Shown here piece after piece: positions 1-8,655 of a DNA stretch of 59,289 bases. The notes beneath the pieces are model-generated. The model made no database searches, was not told the DNA's origin, and worked only from the letters and a program-made list of their open reading frames with translations. The position numbers were made by a program, and so were the translations under genes. The stretch lies in contig NZ_AVCC01000010.1 in the NCBI RefSeq assembly GCF_000622895.1, positions 1 to 59,289 on the forward strand, given 5' to 3'. Positions within the stretch are counted from its first letter, which is position 1. Each line of letters opens with the position of its first letter. The stretch comes from Herminiimonas sp. CN (lineage in GTDB: Bacteria > Pseudomonadota > Gammaproteobacteria > Burkholderiales > Burkholderiaceae_D).

Positions 1-255
1 GCCATGCGCCTGCTTGTCGAACGACGGCCGCACCGCATCGGTATAGCCTGTGATGACGGTCTGGCCGTTGATCTGCAGCTCGCAGGCATCGCCCGGACGG
101 ATCTGCCACGGTTGCGACTGCCCGGCCCAGCGGTCCATCACGCCCAGCTCGAACGCGCCGGCGCACTGCTCGATGCCGATTTCTGCGCGCAGCGTCTTCC
201 ACCCGGAAAACACCAGGCCGCCGACTTTCAGGGAAACCACCGGGCTAGACGACAC
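1..255 (-). CDS. Mu gpP-like baseplate protein (3' part outside window)
   Basis: The N-terminal 85 codons are visible and the rest lies left of position 1. The start is GTG at 253-255, preceded by a GGAGG ribosome site six bases upstream, and overlaps the end of gene N by 11 bases. The visible protein has the beta-rich opening typical of contractile-tail baseplate hub proteins of the Mu gpP / T4 gp27-like family: a VGG-x-x-FSGWK segment, then a PGD-x-x-ELQINGQ-x-V-x-TGY segment. In Mu this protein follows N and forms part of the baseplate hub. Assignment is by sequence pattern and by position after the DNA-circularisation gene. Confidence 0.75.
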   Translation of the reverse strand, partial: MSSSPVVSLKVGGLVFSGWKTLRAEIGIEQCAGAFELGVMDRWAGQSQPWQIRPGDACELQINGQTVITGYTDAVRPSFDKQAHG

Positions 256-1528
256 GGCGCACCTCCAAAGGCGAGCCGCCCGGTACGAACAATGGATGCA
301 GCACGGTGGCTGCAGCCTGGTTGCGCTCGACCAGCTCGGCGGCATACGCGCCCGAACCATACAGCCGATACGAAAGCACCTGCGCCGGTGCGGATGCCGG
401 CAAGGTCATTTTGGAAAGCTGCGCCAGATCCGCGCCGCGCGCGGTAATGTCGCGCACCATTGCGCTACGTAAATCGTGCAGCGCCGCATACACCGCATCC
501 GGCGCATCCAGCATCAGCGCGTCCAGCGCTTCGTACAGGGTGTCGCGCACCGCCACCGATTCGTCGGTGCTGGCGAACGGCAGGTAAATCGACGACCGAA
601 CCGCCTCCACCACCGCACAACGGGCTACCAGGGCAAACACCGCCGCCTGATTGGCTGCCTGCTGCCGGCGCACCGGCGTATTGGTTGGGATGATCGGCCT
701 GGCATACGGCGTGCCGGCTTGCCCGTACGTCGCCAGCGGCAGCAGGCTGCGCAGCGGGTTGGATGGTTTGCTGGCGTTGCCGAACGAAATCGCTGATTTA
801 CCGGTACCGGTGCCGGAGGCGGAAAAATCAAACTGGCCAACCAGTGCCCGGATCTGCACCGACAGTTCGGTAAACAAGGCATTCGGCGTCGCCAGCAAGC
901 CCAGTACATTGGCTTTCAGCATTGACCCGGCGCGCACCAGCTGGGACAGCGCTGACAGGTCAAAGCGCATTGCCGACCGCACTGCAGTCACCACATCATT
1001 GATATGGCCGATTTCATCTACAAACGACTGTACCGACCAGGCCGGCGCGCCAGCGACAGAAAACTCGGAGGCGAAATCATCCTCCATCGGGCCGTAGGCA
1101 GCATCGGCTGCATCATCCACGGCTTGCTGGGTATCGACTGCGGTGGACGGCTGAACATCCTCGCCAGCTTCGACAAACACCAGCGAAAACGACACCATGC
1201 CGCGCCGCTCGATGAAAGACTCGCGCAAGCGCCCTGGCTGTAACAGCGACACCTGCAAGGTGCCAAAGGAAGGGTGGATCAGTGTTCCGGGGCCAGCCTC
1301 CGTCAACGCCGCGATCAGGCGCTTCATATTGGGCAGGTAATCATCGCCGATGATGAAGCCATCTACCGCGAACTCGGATGCTTTGCGCCCCATATCTTCG
1401 GGAAACGGCAGATCCTTGAGCGGAAATTCATGTGCAACCGTGCGTCGTCCGACCGAAGTATCCGCGCTGGATACCTCGAATTGGATGCCACGGAAAGAGG
1501 CTGGTTGCAGTTCGTCTCGGAAGCTCAA
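245..1528 (-). CDS. DNA circularisation / tail protein, Mu gpN-like
   Basis: A 427-residue protein. Residues 1 to about 95 match the DNA_circ_N family of Mu gpN: FRGIQFEV, HEFPLKDLPF, and a GFIIGDDY-x5-RLIAAL segment followed by LIHPSFG. In Mu the protein is a baseplate/tail component, and the circularisation name is historical. The likely start is TTG at 1526-1528, because an in-frame TGA lies 15 bases upstream and no ATG or GTG fits; the ribosome site is weak. It lies downstream of tape measure, as in Mu, and overlaps the P-like gene. A G-run inverted repeat lies about 60 bases upstream, so this gene may begin its own transcript. Confidence 0.88.
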   Translation of the reverse strand: MSFRDELQPASFRGIQFEVSSADTSVGRRTVAHEFPLKDLPFPEDMGRKASEFAVDGFIIGDDYLPNMKRLIAALTEAGPGTLIHPSFGTLQVSLLQPGRLRESFIERRGMVSFSLVFVEAGEDVQPSTAVDTQQAVDDAADAAYGPMEDDFASEFSVAGAPAWSVQSFVDEIGHINDVVTAVRSAMRFDLSALSQLVRAGSMLKANVLGLLATPNALFTELSVQIRALVGQFDFSASGTGTGKSAISFGNASKPSNPLRSLLPLATYGQAGTPYARPIIPTNTPVRRQQAANQAAVFALVARCAVVEAVRSSIYLPFASTDESVAVRDTLYEALDALMLDAPDAVYAALHDLRSAMVRDITARGADLAQLSKMTLPASAPAQVLSYRLYGSGAYAAELVERNQAAATVLHPLFVPGGSPLEVRRVV

Positions 1529-1574
1529 GGAAAATCTCGGTCACACGATGAAGTGATGCCGAGTTTGCCGCTTG

Positions 1575-1606
1575 CGTCAATACAAAATCAGGGGGGGATT
1601 GTGTTG
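1575..1606 (-). promoter_or_regulatory. G-run inverted repeat, copy A (candidate phage late promoter box)
   Basis: Plus strand: ACAAAATC (1582-1589), seven-base spacer AGGGGGG, GATTGTGT (1597-1604); the arms are complementary at seven of eight positions. Read on the minus strand it is followed by TTGACG (1576-1581), a good -35 hexamer, ahead of gene N. A 27-base stretch is identical to copy B at 11,337-11,363, and the block resembles copy C at 16,669-16,690. It sits in the gap between tape measure and N. A dimeric phage activator site is inferred, not shown. Confidence 0.55.
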
Positions 1607-1618
1607 GCAGGGGACGAA

Positions 1619-3892
1619 TCAGTGCGTCATCATCGGTCCGGTATCGAGCCGGAAGTTTGTGCCGGATAGATTCGTTTGCGAGACAACCGGCTTGCCCATT
1701 TCATCGAACGCGATCTTCAGCTGCAATTTTGCCTCAATCGGGTTCGACTTGATCGATTGCTGCAATGCCTGCGCGACCCTTTGCGGATCGGGGTCCTTTG
1801 AGCCGAACATCGCCGCGCCTGCCATCGTTCCGGCCTCATGTCCGCCCCAGTATCCCAACCCGCCACCAATCAAGCCCCCAATCGCGGTGCCAACCACCGG
1901 AAAAACGCTGCCCATCGCCGCGCCGGCAACTGCCCCGCCAAGGGCGCCGCCCAGGGCCCCACCAACAGCGCCGGTATAGCCGATTTTCTTTTGCTGCGCG
2001 GTCAGTTTGTCATTGCTGTAAATGTCATAGGCGTCATAGCCAGCGCCCACCGCAGCCATCGCCCCAGTACCTTTCAAATTACGAAGAAACGTTTTGCCAA
2101 AGCCGCCAGTGCCCTTCGGCACACCGGGGATACCATCGACACCGGCGTTTCCGCCAACCTTGCCAAGCGCAATTGATGCAAGGGTCGCGTTCCTGCCCAA
2201 CAAAGCCATCACACCCGCCGCCACGCCAGCACTTGCGCCCAAGGTCATGACGCCAACTTTGCCGCCTTCCATGGCAGCGGCAAGCGCCGGGTATTTCTCA
2301 TACAGGGCGCTGGTTTTTTCGGCTAATTTGCCGAGCCAACCATTGAAGCCTTCCATGCTCCGATAAACTGCATCCGCCTTGTTTTCCTCTGCCAACTGTG
2401 CCTTGTAGCCGGGCTGAGCCGCAATGAATTCATGCTCCGACTCGGCCATCTTGATGGTGCCGTCCTTGTTGATCTGCTTCACCATGTCATGGTAAGCGTC
2501 CGGATTGGTCAGCACGCCGATGCCGCCGCGCAGCTCTTGCTGGTTATGGAACAGCTTGCCGATGCCGCGCCCCAGCAGGATGGCGGTAACGTTATCGGCA
2601 ATGCCGCTCAGTTCCTCTGTCGCTGCCATCTGCGCACCGGTGTCGCCGCGCTTTTTGGCATCATCAAGGCGTTTCTTGGCGACATCGCGCTTCTTGACGG
2701 CCTCGACATATTTCGGATCGCCTTTGCTGATCATGCCGACGATCTGGATCATGGTGTCGACCGCATCGACGCCCTTTTCGGCATTCGAGGCCAGCAGGTG
2801 CCCCAGATCGAGATAGTTCTTGCCGGTGCGCTTTTGGCCGTTGTTTTGGACCAGTGAATTCGTCTTTTTGTCGAAGCTGAAACGCTTGAGGTTGTTGGCC
2901 AGATGCGCCGAGTTCATCGAGTTCAGGAAATCGGTGGTATTGATGCCGGCTTGGTCCGGTGTGCCGGAATAATCGACCGCCAGTTCGTTGAGCGCCACCA
3001 TCTTCGCCACGGCCGACGATCCCGACATACCGGCATTTTTTGCCGCCGCCGACTGCTGCGGGAAATAATGCGCCATGTGCTTGATCTCGGAGCCGCCGAT
3101 CGCGCCGCCGTACAGTATCTTCGCCAGCCCGGCGGGGACCTCGTCGACCGGCACGCCCAGGCTTTTAACCAATCCAGACGTGGCTTGCCCCACATCGACG
3201 GCGGAAGCATTGCCGGCTTTGGCGATCATGCCGATGAAGGGCAGCACCTTCAGCGTGTCGTCCATGTTGCCAAGCGAGTTACGTGCAATCAGTGATTCGG
3301 CGGCTTCCAGCAGTTCTTCCCGCTTGCCGCCGCTGTAGCGCGTGGCCTTCATCACGCCGGCATCGAGCTTGGCCATGCCCGTGATTTTTTCATCGATGCT
3401 GCCGCCCAGTAGCGACACGTTGGTCGCCTGGGCCAGCCGCATGCCGTAATCCATCGTGGTATGCACAACAGGGGCCAGCACCGCCTTGCCGGCCTGCCAG
3501 CCGGCCATGGCGGCGCCGATCGCTTTGCCGCTGGTCTGCAGACGGTCGAAGGTATTCGCCAGCAGCGTCGCCTCCTGATTCGACTGGCGTAACTTGTTTT
3601 TCAACTTGTCGGCGCCATCGTTGCGCCCCATCTTCTCGATGCGCTCGGTCAGTTTCTCGACCGAGGTTGCGACGTTCTGCACTACCTTCGGCAACGCATC
3701 GAAGGCAGCATCGGTTTTGCCAATGCGCTCGGTCAGCTTGTCCACTGAGGTGGAAGCGTCTTGCACTACCTTCGGTAACGCACCGAAGGCTTTATCAACT
3801 AACCCGGTAAACCGCTGAATATCGCCCAGCGCCTTCGTATAGTCGGCGTTGATACGAACTGAAATATCTTCTTTTCTCTCAGCCATGTTCAC
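1619..3892 (-). CDS. Tail tape measure protein
   Basis: A 757-residue protein located between the tail chaperone and DNA_circ_N genes, the standard position for tape measure in Mu-like phages. The N-terminal 130 residues are charged and helical, with two similar segments (VDKAFGALPKVVQD and TDAAFDALPKVVQN). The C-terminal part has glycine/alanine-rich hydrophobic stretches suited to membrane passage, near residues 540-580 and 640-690. GTG at 3890-3892 overlaps the stop of the frameshifted chaperone as GTGA, which favours it over the ATG two codons later. The protein sets tail length and leaves the tube at DNA ejection. No lysozyme-type domain was recognised. Confidence 0.88.
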   Translation of the reverse strand: MNMAERKEDISVRINADYTKALGDIQRFTGLVDKAFGALPKVVQDASTSVDKLTERIGKTDAAFDALPKVVQNVATSVEKLTERIEKMGRNDGADKLKNKLRQSNQEATLLANTFDRLQTSGKAIGAAMAGWQAGKAVLAPVVHTTMDYGMRLAQATNVSLLGGSIDEKITGMAKLDAGVMKATRYSGGKREELLEAAESLIARNSLGNMDDTLKVLPFIGMIAKAGNASAVDVGQATSGLVKSLGVPVDEVPAGLAKILYGGAIGGSEIKHMAHYFPQQSAAAKNAGMSGSSAVAKMVALNELAVDYSGTPDQAGINTTDFLNSMNSAHLANNLKRFSFDKKTNSLVQNNGQKRTGKNYLDLGHLLASNAEKGVDAVDTMIQIVGMISKGDPKYVEAVKKRDVAKKRLDDAKKRGDTGAQMAATEELSGIADNVTAILLGRGIGKLFHNQQELRGGIGVLTNPDAYHDMVKQINKDGTIKMAESEHEFIAAQPGYKAQLAEENKADAVYRSMEGFNGWLGKLAEKTSALYEKYPALAAAMEGGKVGVMTLGASAGVAAGVMALLGRNATLASIALGKVGGNAGVDGIPGVPKGTGGFGKTFLRNLKGTGAMAAVGAGYDAYDIYSNDKLTAQQKKIGYTGAVGGALGGALGGAVAGAAMGSVFPVVGTAIGGLIGGGLGYWGGHEAGTMAGAAMFGSKDPDPQRVAQALQQSIKSNPIEAKLQLKIAFDEMGKPVVSQTNLSGTNFRLDTGPMMTH

Positions 3893-4319
3893 TCATTGTC
3901 TTCTTTGGTCAGTTGTTCAATATAAAAATTGAATCGGGCGCGGGGCATGGCCAGAATGTCGGCCTCGCTCCAGCCCGTTTCCTTGCCGAGAAAAAGCACC
4001 GACCTTAATCGGTCGCCTTGCTCGGCAATGACTCTTCCCCCAGGCTGGCCACCTCGCTCAAGCCGTCGCGCAGCGCGTTGAAGTCATCCGGTTCCAATGC
4101 CCGCACCATCTTCAACGTGAAAGGGCCGTCATAAGTACCGACACGCACCAGTTGCAGACTGGCCAGCGCAGCAGAGAAGTTCATCACCTTGCTGGCCGGA
4201 ACCTCCATCTCGGCATCCAGCATGTCGGCCGTGGTCATCTCGCGCAGCTCGAAATCCATGTGGATTTCCTTGCCGACCTTCATGCCTTTTTTGAACTGTC
4301 CGGTATAAGTTGCCGCCAT
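3889..4319 (-). CDS. Probable -1 frameshift extension of the tail chaperone
   Basis: In the -1 frame the chaperone gene continues for about 49 codons beyond a GGGGGAAG run (4034-4041) to TGA at 3889-3891. The extension has no start codon of its own but reads like a protein, with segments GWSEADILAMPRARFNFY and IEQLTKEDNE, typical of the C-terminal half of tail chaperone fusions. Its stop overlaps the tape measure GTG as GTGA, so translational coupling fits. Frameshifted chaperone pairs are conserved in lambda-, P2- and Mu-type phages. The run is not a perfect X-XXY-YYZ heptamer, so the exact slip site is an inference. Confidence 0.6.
4005..4319 (-). CDS. Tail assembly chaperone, zero-frame product (Mu gp41-like)
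   Basis: A 104-residue protein starting MAATYTGQFKKG, with ATG at 4317-4319 just after the tube gene stop (TAA at 4322-4324). A longer open frame continues upstream, but it runs through the tube gene and is not credible as a start. It lies between tube and tape measure, the position of the G/GT-type chaperones of lambda and the gp41 pair of Mu. It is acidic and mostly helical. It would hold the tape measure protein during tail tube polymerisation and is not expected in the virion. See the overlapping frameshift entry for the extended form. Confidence 0.75.
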   Translation of the reverse strand: MAATYTGQFKKGMKVGKEIHMDFELREMTTADMLDAEMEVPASKVMNFSAALASLQLVRVGTYDGPFTLKMVRALEPDDFNALRDGLSEVASLGEESLPSKATD

Positions 4320-4321
4320 GA

Positions 4322-4675
4322 TTACATTTCCTCCACGTCGCCGATGAAGGTCGCCGAGATCTTGCCGCCGGCGCTGATTACGCGCGCCTGTTCGCAGACC
4401 GCGTTGCGCATCATGTAGGACTGCCCGTTGTTCCCCTCGGCAATTATGGTGCCGCCGCGCATGGCCTGCACCGGGCGCAGCTTGAAGCCCTCGATCGCCA
4501 GCAGGCTGCATTTGAACTTGCCGGGGTTGAGTTTTTCGACGCTGTGGGTATTGCCAGCGGCATCGACTACTGGCTCATTGTCGGCGCCGCCGATATCGAT
4601 TTCGGTAGCGCGCTCTTCGGTGGCGTAGGTCTGGCCGTTAAAGGTCATTTTCAGCCGTGCGAGTACTGCAGACAT
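4322..4675 (-). CDS. Tail tube protein, Mu gpM-like
   Basis: A 117-residue protein directly downstream of the sheath gene. It matches the short Mu gpM (gp40) type tube family: a hydrophilic N-terminus with FNGQTYAT, then a compact beta-rich core (KFKCSLLAIEGF, MRGGTIIAEGNNG). Length and position, sheath-tube-chaperone, are those of contractile Mu-type tails. The protein stacks into the inner tube through which DNA passes. Start ATG is at 4673-4675. Confidence 0.87.
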   Translation of the reverse strand: MSAVLARLKMTFNGQTYATEERATEIDIGGADNEPVVDAAGNTHSVEKLNPGKFKCSLLAIEGFKLRPVQAMRGGTIIAEGNNGQSYMMRNAVCEQARVISAGGKISATFIGDVEEM

Positions 4676-4757
4676 GGTGCTCTCCTGATGTTGTGCTGTT
4701 GCTGGCAGACCATGTCGAGGATGTTCTCGACATGGTCGTACACATTAATTAATGAAC

Positions 4758-6242
4758 TTAGTTAATAAACTTGACCGCCGCGGCGAACACGTCGAATTGA
4801 TTGACCAGGTTTGGCGATGCCACCGCGTTGACCTGATTCGGGTTGGCGATTGAACGCAGGATCAGCAGCGTTTTCTTGAACTCATCCACGTTTTCGATGA
4901 CGCCGGCGTATTCCAGGGTACGCGCCAGCGCAATGGTCTCGATCTTCAGCACGCTCGGCGTGACGATCGGCTGGCCGGGCGCGAAGTTGGTGCCGTCGTC
5001 AGCCAGCTTGAAATCCGGGTAGCGGGTCGCGATCAGCACTTTCCACGCGTAGCGGAAGTAATCGGCGGTCCATTTGCTCTGCAGCTTGAAGTAAGCCCGG
5101 GTCGGTATGCCGAAACTGTTGGTCTTGTAGGTGGTGGCCACCATCTCGATCATTGCCTTGCCGCCGGCGTCATAACGCAGGGTGGAAATACCGTTCTTCA
5201 GCAGATTGTTGCGGGTCGGCTGGTCGAAGCGGGCGCTTTCCGCCGGCGCCGGGATGCCCGGCAACACCATGCCGAAATAAGGACGGGCCGGGTCGCCGGA
5301 TCCGCGCAATGCGCATAGTCCGGCCACCGACGCCGCAATGCGCCACGGCGCCACCATATTGCCCTCGCGCGGGATGATCGACACATGCGGGCTGTTGCGG
5401 CCGGTGCCGTACGTCACCAGGGTGGCGAAGGTGCCGGACAGGGCTGCGAAGCAATGCGATTCCTGCTGTTTCATCGGGCCGTAGCGGTCGGCGAAGTCGG
5501 CCTCGATCTTGACAATGTTGGAGCTGTCAGTCCAGGGGCTGATCAGCACGATGCGGTCATCGCCCTTGATGGCGGCCAGCAGCGGGCCGACATCGGGGTT
5601 GCCGGTGCCGCCCGCCATTGGAGTGACGGTCAGCGCCACGCCGGACGGCAGGTTTTGCCCGAGGTAGAACGAGTGGCGCACATCGATATCGTTGCCGCAT
5701 TCGCCCTTGTGCCTGGCCACCAGCGCCAGCGTGGCTGTGGTCGGCGCCACCGGCACCGATAATGGCAGGTCCGGGTTGGCGTTGATCTGGGACGCAATGT
5801 TCGCCGCGATCTGGATTGCGGTATCGCCGCTGGTTACACCGACCTGCACCAGTGTGCCGTCGATATACAGCGCAATGGTGCCCGATGCCGTCGCAGGGCC
5901 AGCCGCCAGGATGGAACCCGTTGCCGCCACGCCGGCCACCAGGTCGTCGGCGGCAATCACGGTGAATTTCCCGTACGGATGCGCCTTGAATGCTTCAACC
6001 GCCATCTGCGCCAGCAGCGATCCACGCCCGCCCAGCTGCACCACCTGGTCAGGCGTCGCCACCGGCACTTCGGTCGGCACCAGGGTCACTGAGGTGCCGG
6101 CAGCCAGCTTCTGGCCCATGATGATGATTTTGCGCGGGATCGGCGGCGTGCCGCTATCGGCGCGCGAGCCGTCGATTTCAATATATTGCCCCGGCACAAG
6201 AACGTCGGCCGGGATTTCGCGAAAGCTGACATTGTCGGCCAT
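4758..6242 (-). CDS. Contractile tail sheath protein, Mu gpL-like
   Basis: A 494-residue protein with the Mu gpL sheath opening: VSFREIP, VPGQYIEID, then PRKIIIMGQKL. The conserved C-terminal region has FKLQSKWTADYFRYAWKVLI and YPDFKLADDGTNF. Length is right for the family. ATG at 6240-6242 has GAGAGGAA upstream. The sheath contracts and drives the tube through the host envelope, so the phage is a myovirus. It is followed by the tube gene after 82 bases, and one of the last lysines reads through to a normal TAA with no sign of decay. Confidence 0.95.
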   Translation of the reverse strand: MADNVSFREIPADVLVPGQYIEIDGSRADSGTPPIPRKIIIMGQKLAAGTSVTLVPTEVPVATPDQVVQLGGRGSLLAQMAVEAFKAHPYGKFTVIAADDLVAGVAATGSILAAGPATASGTIALYIDGTLVQVGVTSGDTAIQIAANIASQINANPDLPLSVPVAPTTATLALVARHKGECGNDIDVRHSFYLGQNLPSGVALTVTPMAGGTGNPDVGPLLAAIKGDDRIVLISPWTDSSNIVKIEADFADRYGPMKQQESHCFAALSGTFATLVTYGTGRNSPHVSIIPREGNMVAPWRIAASVAGLCALRGSGDPARPYFGMVLPGIPAPAESARFDQPTRNNLLKNGISTLRYDAGGKAMIEMVATTYKTNSFGIPTRAYFKLQSKWTADYFRYAWKVLIATRYPDFKLADDGTNFAPGQPIVTPSVLKIETIALARTLEYAGVIENVDEFKKTLLILRSIANPNQVNAVASPNLVNQFDVFAAAVKFIN

Positions 6243-6278
6243 GGCGGTTCCTCTCTGTTAGATGATGCGTGGATGGGC

Positions 6279-6524
6279 CTAATTGCCCTTGGTTTTTGAT
6301 GTTTCTGGCTGTGCGTCTGCAAACATAGGCGCATTCATCGGCGCTTCAGGCTGTGCGTTTCCAGGCACAGGCACATCCTCGATCGTCACGTCGCCATCCG
6401 ACTGGCGCTGATACCAGTAGCTGTTGAGCGCAACAACCTTGCCTTCGACAGGCAGATTGCCGTTGCCGTCCGGCAGCGGCACGATCATGCCGGGCTTGGG
6501 GGTGATGTATTTCTGTTCGGTCAT
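6279..6524 (-). CDS. DUF2635 protein, Mu gp38-like
   Basis: An 81-residue protein starting MTEQKYITPKPG, with the family pattern of PKPGM-x-VPLPDG, PVEGK and a central SYWYQRQSDGDV. Members sit between the tail terminator and sheath genes in Mu-like phages, and that is the position here. ATG at 6522-6524 overlaps the upstream stop as ATGA. Function is unknown. Confidence 0.8.
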   Translation of the reverse strand: MTEQKYITPKPGMIVPLPDGNGNLPVEGKVVALNSYWYQRQSDGDVTIEDVPVPGNAQPEAPMNAPMFADAQPETSKTKGN

Positions 6525-7120
6525 GGGGTGCTCCTGGGGATCTCGACGCGCATCTGCGCGTCCGGTTGGCTGGTGGTGTAATCGGGTATATCTGCGACCC
6601 ACTTGCTATGTTCAGCCGCACTCTGGTGCGGCTGGGCGAGATCGATGCCGGCTTGGAACGTCAGGAAGTCGGTCAGGTGGCCGATATTTTCATCGGTGGT
6701 CAGCGGCTCGGTGGCGTCGTACGGGCCGCATTCGACCTTGACCGATACCCAGCCATACGGCGCTTCGATTTGGGCCGAATGATCAGTGTCGGTGATCCGC
6801 ATCAAGGGCCCGTACAGTTGGCGCTGGATCAGGGTCTTGATCTCGCGCGCCATGATCAGTTCGGCCTCCTCGATGTCTTCTCCTGTGGCATTTCGATTCA
6901 ATTGCAGCTGCCCGACCACCTTGAATATCAGCGTCTGATCAAAGACATCGGCGCCAGACTGGCCGACCGTTACGATCGTGAACACGCCGGCTTTCAACTC
7001 AGCCGGCAGGCGTTCGGCAAAATCCTTCAGGCTGCGGGTGACGATGCGCAACGGGTAAGCCGCTGCCAGTACAGCCTTGAAGGAGCTCAGTATCTTGGAT
7101 TCTGGGGTCTGTGGATTCAT
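6521..7120 (-). CDS. Tail terminator candidate (Mu gp37-like)
   Basis: A 199-residue protein with no motif that settles its function. It has the size and position, between an HK97 gp10-type protein and the gp38-like gene, of the Mu gp37 tail terminator. Visible segments are LPAELKAGVFTIVTVGQSG and a middle LIMAREIKTLIQRQLYGPL helix. ATG at 7118-7120 overlaps the upstream TAA by one base. Function is inferred from gene order. Confidence 0.6.
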   Translation of the reverse strand: MNPQTPESKILSSFKAVLAAAYPLRIVTRSLKDFAERLPAELKAGVFTIVTVGQSGADVFDQTLIFKVVGQLQLNRNATGEDIEEAELIMAREIKTLIQRQLYGPLMRITDTDHSAQIEAPYGWVSVKVECGPYDATEPLTTDENIGHLTDFLTFQAGIDLAQPHQSAAEHSKWVADIPDYTTSQPDAQMRVEIPRSTP

Positions 7121-7602
7121 TATTCGAATGCCTGTTGTGCCGCGGTATGCACGCCTTCGCGCAGCAGGGCGACCACGCGGTCATCCATCTTGTCGCGGGT
7201 ACGCTGCACAAACGGGTTGGCCTTGGTGCCGTTGGCGGCGATGAAGCGCTGCAAGCCCTTGGCGCGCACCCGCAGCTGCTGCTGATCGGTCACGCGCTTG
7301 GTTACGCGCAACCAGTCCATCAACGGATTCAGCGGGGCCCAGTGCGGACGGCCGCCATTGTTGACGGCGGCCGCGTATTTCATGCCCGGCGCCACGCTCC
7401 AGTCGGCGATGCTGTTCTTGTGTACCTGGATACTGTTGGTCAGGCTGGTCAGGGCTTTCGGCGCTTCCTTCTTCTCGGCCCGGGCGAATTCATTTGCGCC
7501 GCGCTGCACGAAGCGGTCGAGCGTTTTCGGCATCGTTATCACCGCCCGCGCCACCCGTTTTTCCAGTTGGGCCGCATCGACCACGATATTCAGGATCCTC
7601 AT
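7120..7602 (-). CDS. HK97 gp10-type head-tail / tail completion protein
   Basis: A 160-residue protein starting MRILNIVVD. It has the HK97 gp10-like layout: an early helix LEKRVARAVITMPKTLDRFV, then basic KKEAPKALTSLTNSIQV, and a YAAAVNNGGRPHW segment typical of this group, where xYA-x-VE/N-xG is common. The ATG at 7600-7602 overlaps the upstream gene as ATGA, which decides the start over a longer open frame. It is expected at the head-tail joint. Confidence 0.7.
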   Translation of the reverse strand: MRILNIVVDAAQLEKRVARAVITMPKTLDRFVQRGANEFARAEKKEAPKALTSLTNSIQVHKNSIADWSVAPGMKYAAAVNNGGRPHWAPLNPLMDWLRVTKRVTDQQQLRVRAKGLQRFIAANGTKANPFVQRTRDKMDDRVVALLREGVHTAAQQAFE

Positions 7603-8234
7603 ATGCCCAGCCTCGCGACCTTGGATTCCCACTCGCGCATCATCACGATATGCAACGCGGCCGGCGTCATGTTGCGCGGGGAAGAATGCAAACCGTCGCG
7701 CATGGTCACCGGTTTATTGATATTGCGCATCGTCATCTCGCGCATTGCCTCGGCCTGGGCCCGCAGCAGCAACAGGAAGCGGTCGCCGGCCGCCAGCGTG
7801 GTATCGGCGGCGGTGTCGCCAATCACATGCTGGCCGAAATAGTAGTAACGGAACTCGGTGCCGAGCGTCATCAGCTGCAGCTGGGTCGGCGCCGGCGTCA
7901 GGTGCAGCTCGCGCCCGGACACGCCGTCAGCCACATGCACATCCGGCAGCGGCCCCGGCCATTGCCGTTCCCACGGTTTGGCCCGCGCTACCGGCGCAAT
8001 ACCCCACAGCGACGACTTGAACAGGTACAGATTGGCCGGCGCCGGGTAATCCATGCGCCCGACCTCGACTGTCATGCTGCCCAGCAGGGTGCGGGCCCGA
8101 TGGCGACTGAAATCGAGCGCAGCCGCATCCAGCAGCCGATCCATGTCGCCGGGATCGGCAAACACGTCCAGCGCATCGTGCAGGGATGCGCTCAGATCAG
8201 CCGCCAGATCGGGGCGGGACATCGAACTGGCCAT
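7599..8234 (-). CDS. Phage hypothetical, candidate head-completion protein
   Basis: A 211-residue protein in the head-completion block between a small acidic gene and the gp10-like gene. The N-terminus (RPDLAADLSASLHDALDVFADPGD) is acidic and helical. The middle has a conserved-looking LFKSSLWGIAPVARAKPWERQ. No family could be named with confidence. Position suggests a neck or connector role. ATG at 8232-8234 lies just inside the upstream stop, and an alternative ATG four codons later is possible. Confidence 0.55.
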   Translation of the reverse strand: MASSMSRPDLAADLSASLHDALDVFADPGDMDRLLDAAALDFSRHRARTLLGSMTVEVGRMDYPAPANLYLFKSSLWGIAPVARAKPWERQWPGPLPDVHVADGVSGRELHLTPAPTQLQLMTLGTEFRYYYFGQHVIGDTAADTTLAAGDRFLLLLRAQAEAMREMTMRNINKPVTMRDGLHSSPRNMTPAALHIVMMREWESKVARLGI

Positions 8235-8236
8235 GC

Positions 8237-8569
8237 TTACTGACCGTCAGCCGGGTTGGACGCGCGGCGTAGTTTTTCGGCCGCCATCAATTCCAGCAGG
8301 GATTTGCGGGCCTGGCCGTTTTCTTCCAGATACATGGCGGAATGCAGCTCGTCGTCGCTGAGTTTTTCCAGTGCGGATCCGATTTCCTTGACGTTGCCTT
8401 TCAGCCACTCGGCGATCGGGTCTGGCGGCGAATCTTCCTTTCGCTCTCCTTCCGGCGTCCAGCCAGGCAGCAGCGACGGATCGACGTCGCGCGTCTCGCC
8501 GGCAGGGATGGTGACGCCGCCGATATGGGCGGTGTTTTCACCTGTGTTTGTGTAGGGAACTGTTTTCAT
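8237..8569 (-). CDS. Small phage hypothetical after the capsid gene
   Basis: A 110-residue acidic protein starting MKTVPYTNTG. ATG at 8567-8569 has AGGAAG upstream and is preferred over an in-frame ATG nine codons earlier. A segment AHIGGVTIPAGETRDVDPS looks like a short beta domain often seen in phage proteins located after capsid genes. The C-terminal half is helical and charged. A decoration or head-completion role is possible but not supported directly. Confidence 0.55.
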   Translation of the reverse strand: MKTVPYTNTGENTAHIGGVTIPAGETRDVDPSLLPGWTPEGERKEDSPPDPIAEWLKGNVKEIGSALEKLSDDELHSAMYLEENGQARKSLLELMAAEKLRRASNPADGQ

Positions 8570-8655
8570 GATGGCTTCCTGTCGATTGTTTGGCACAAAG
8601 CCTGCCCTCCAATGAGGGCAGGCTTTAGCACTTGCTGCTGGGGTTATCCCGTGGT

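Noticed and set aside
4320-4511. Extended start of the tail chaperone within the tube gene
   Set aside because: The upstream part has arginine-rich shadow text in the frame opposite the tube protein, while ATG 4,317-4,319 directly follows the tube stop.
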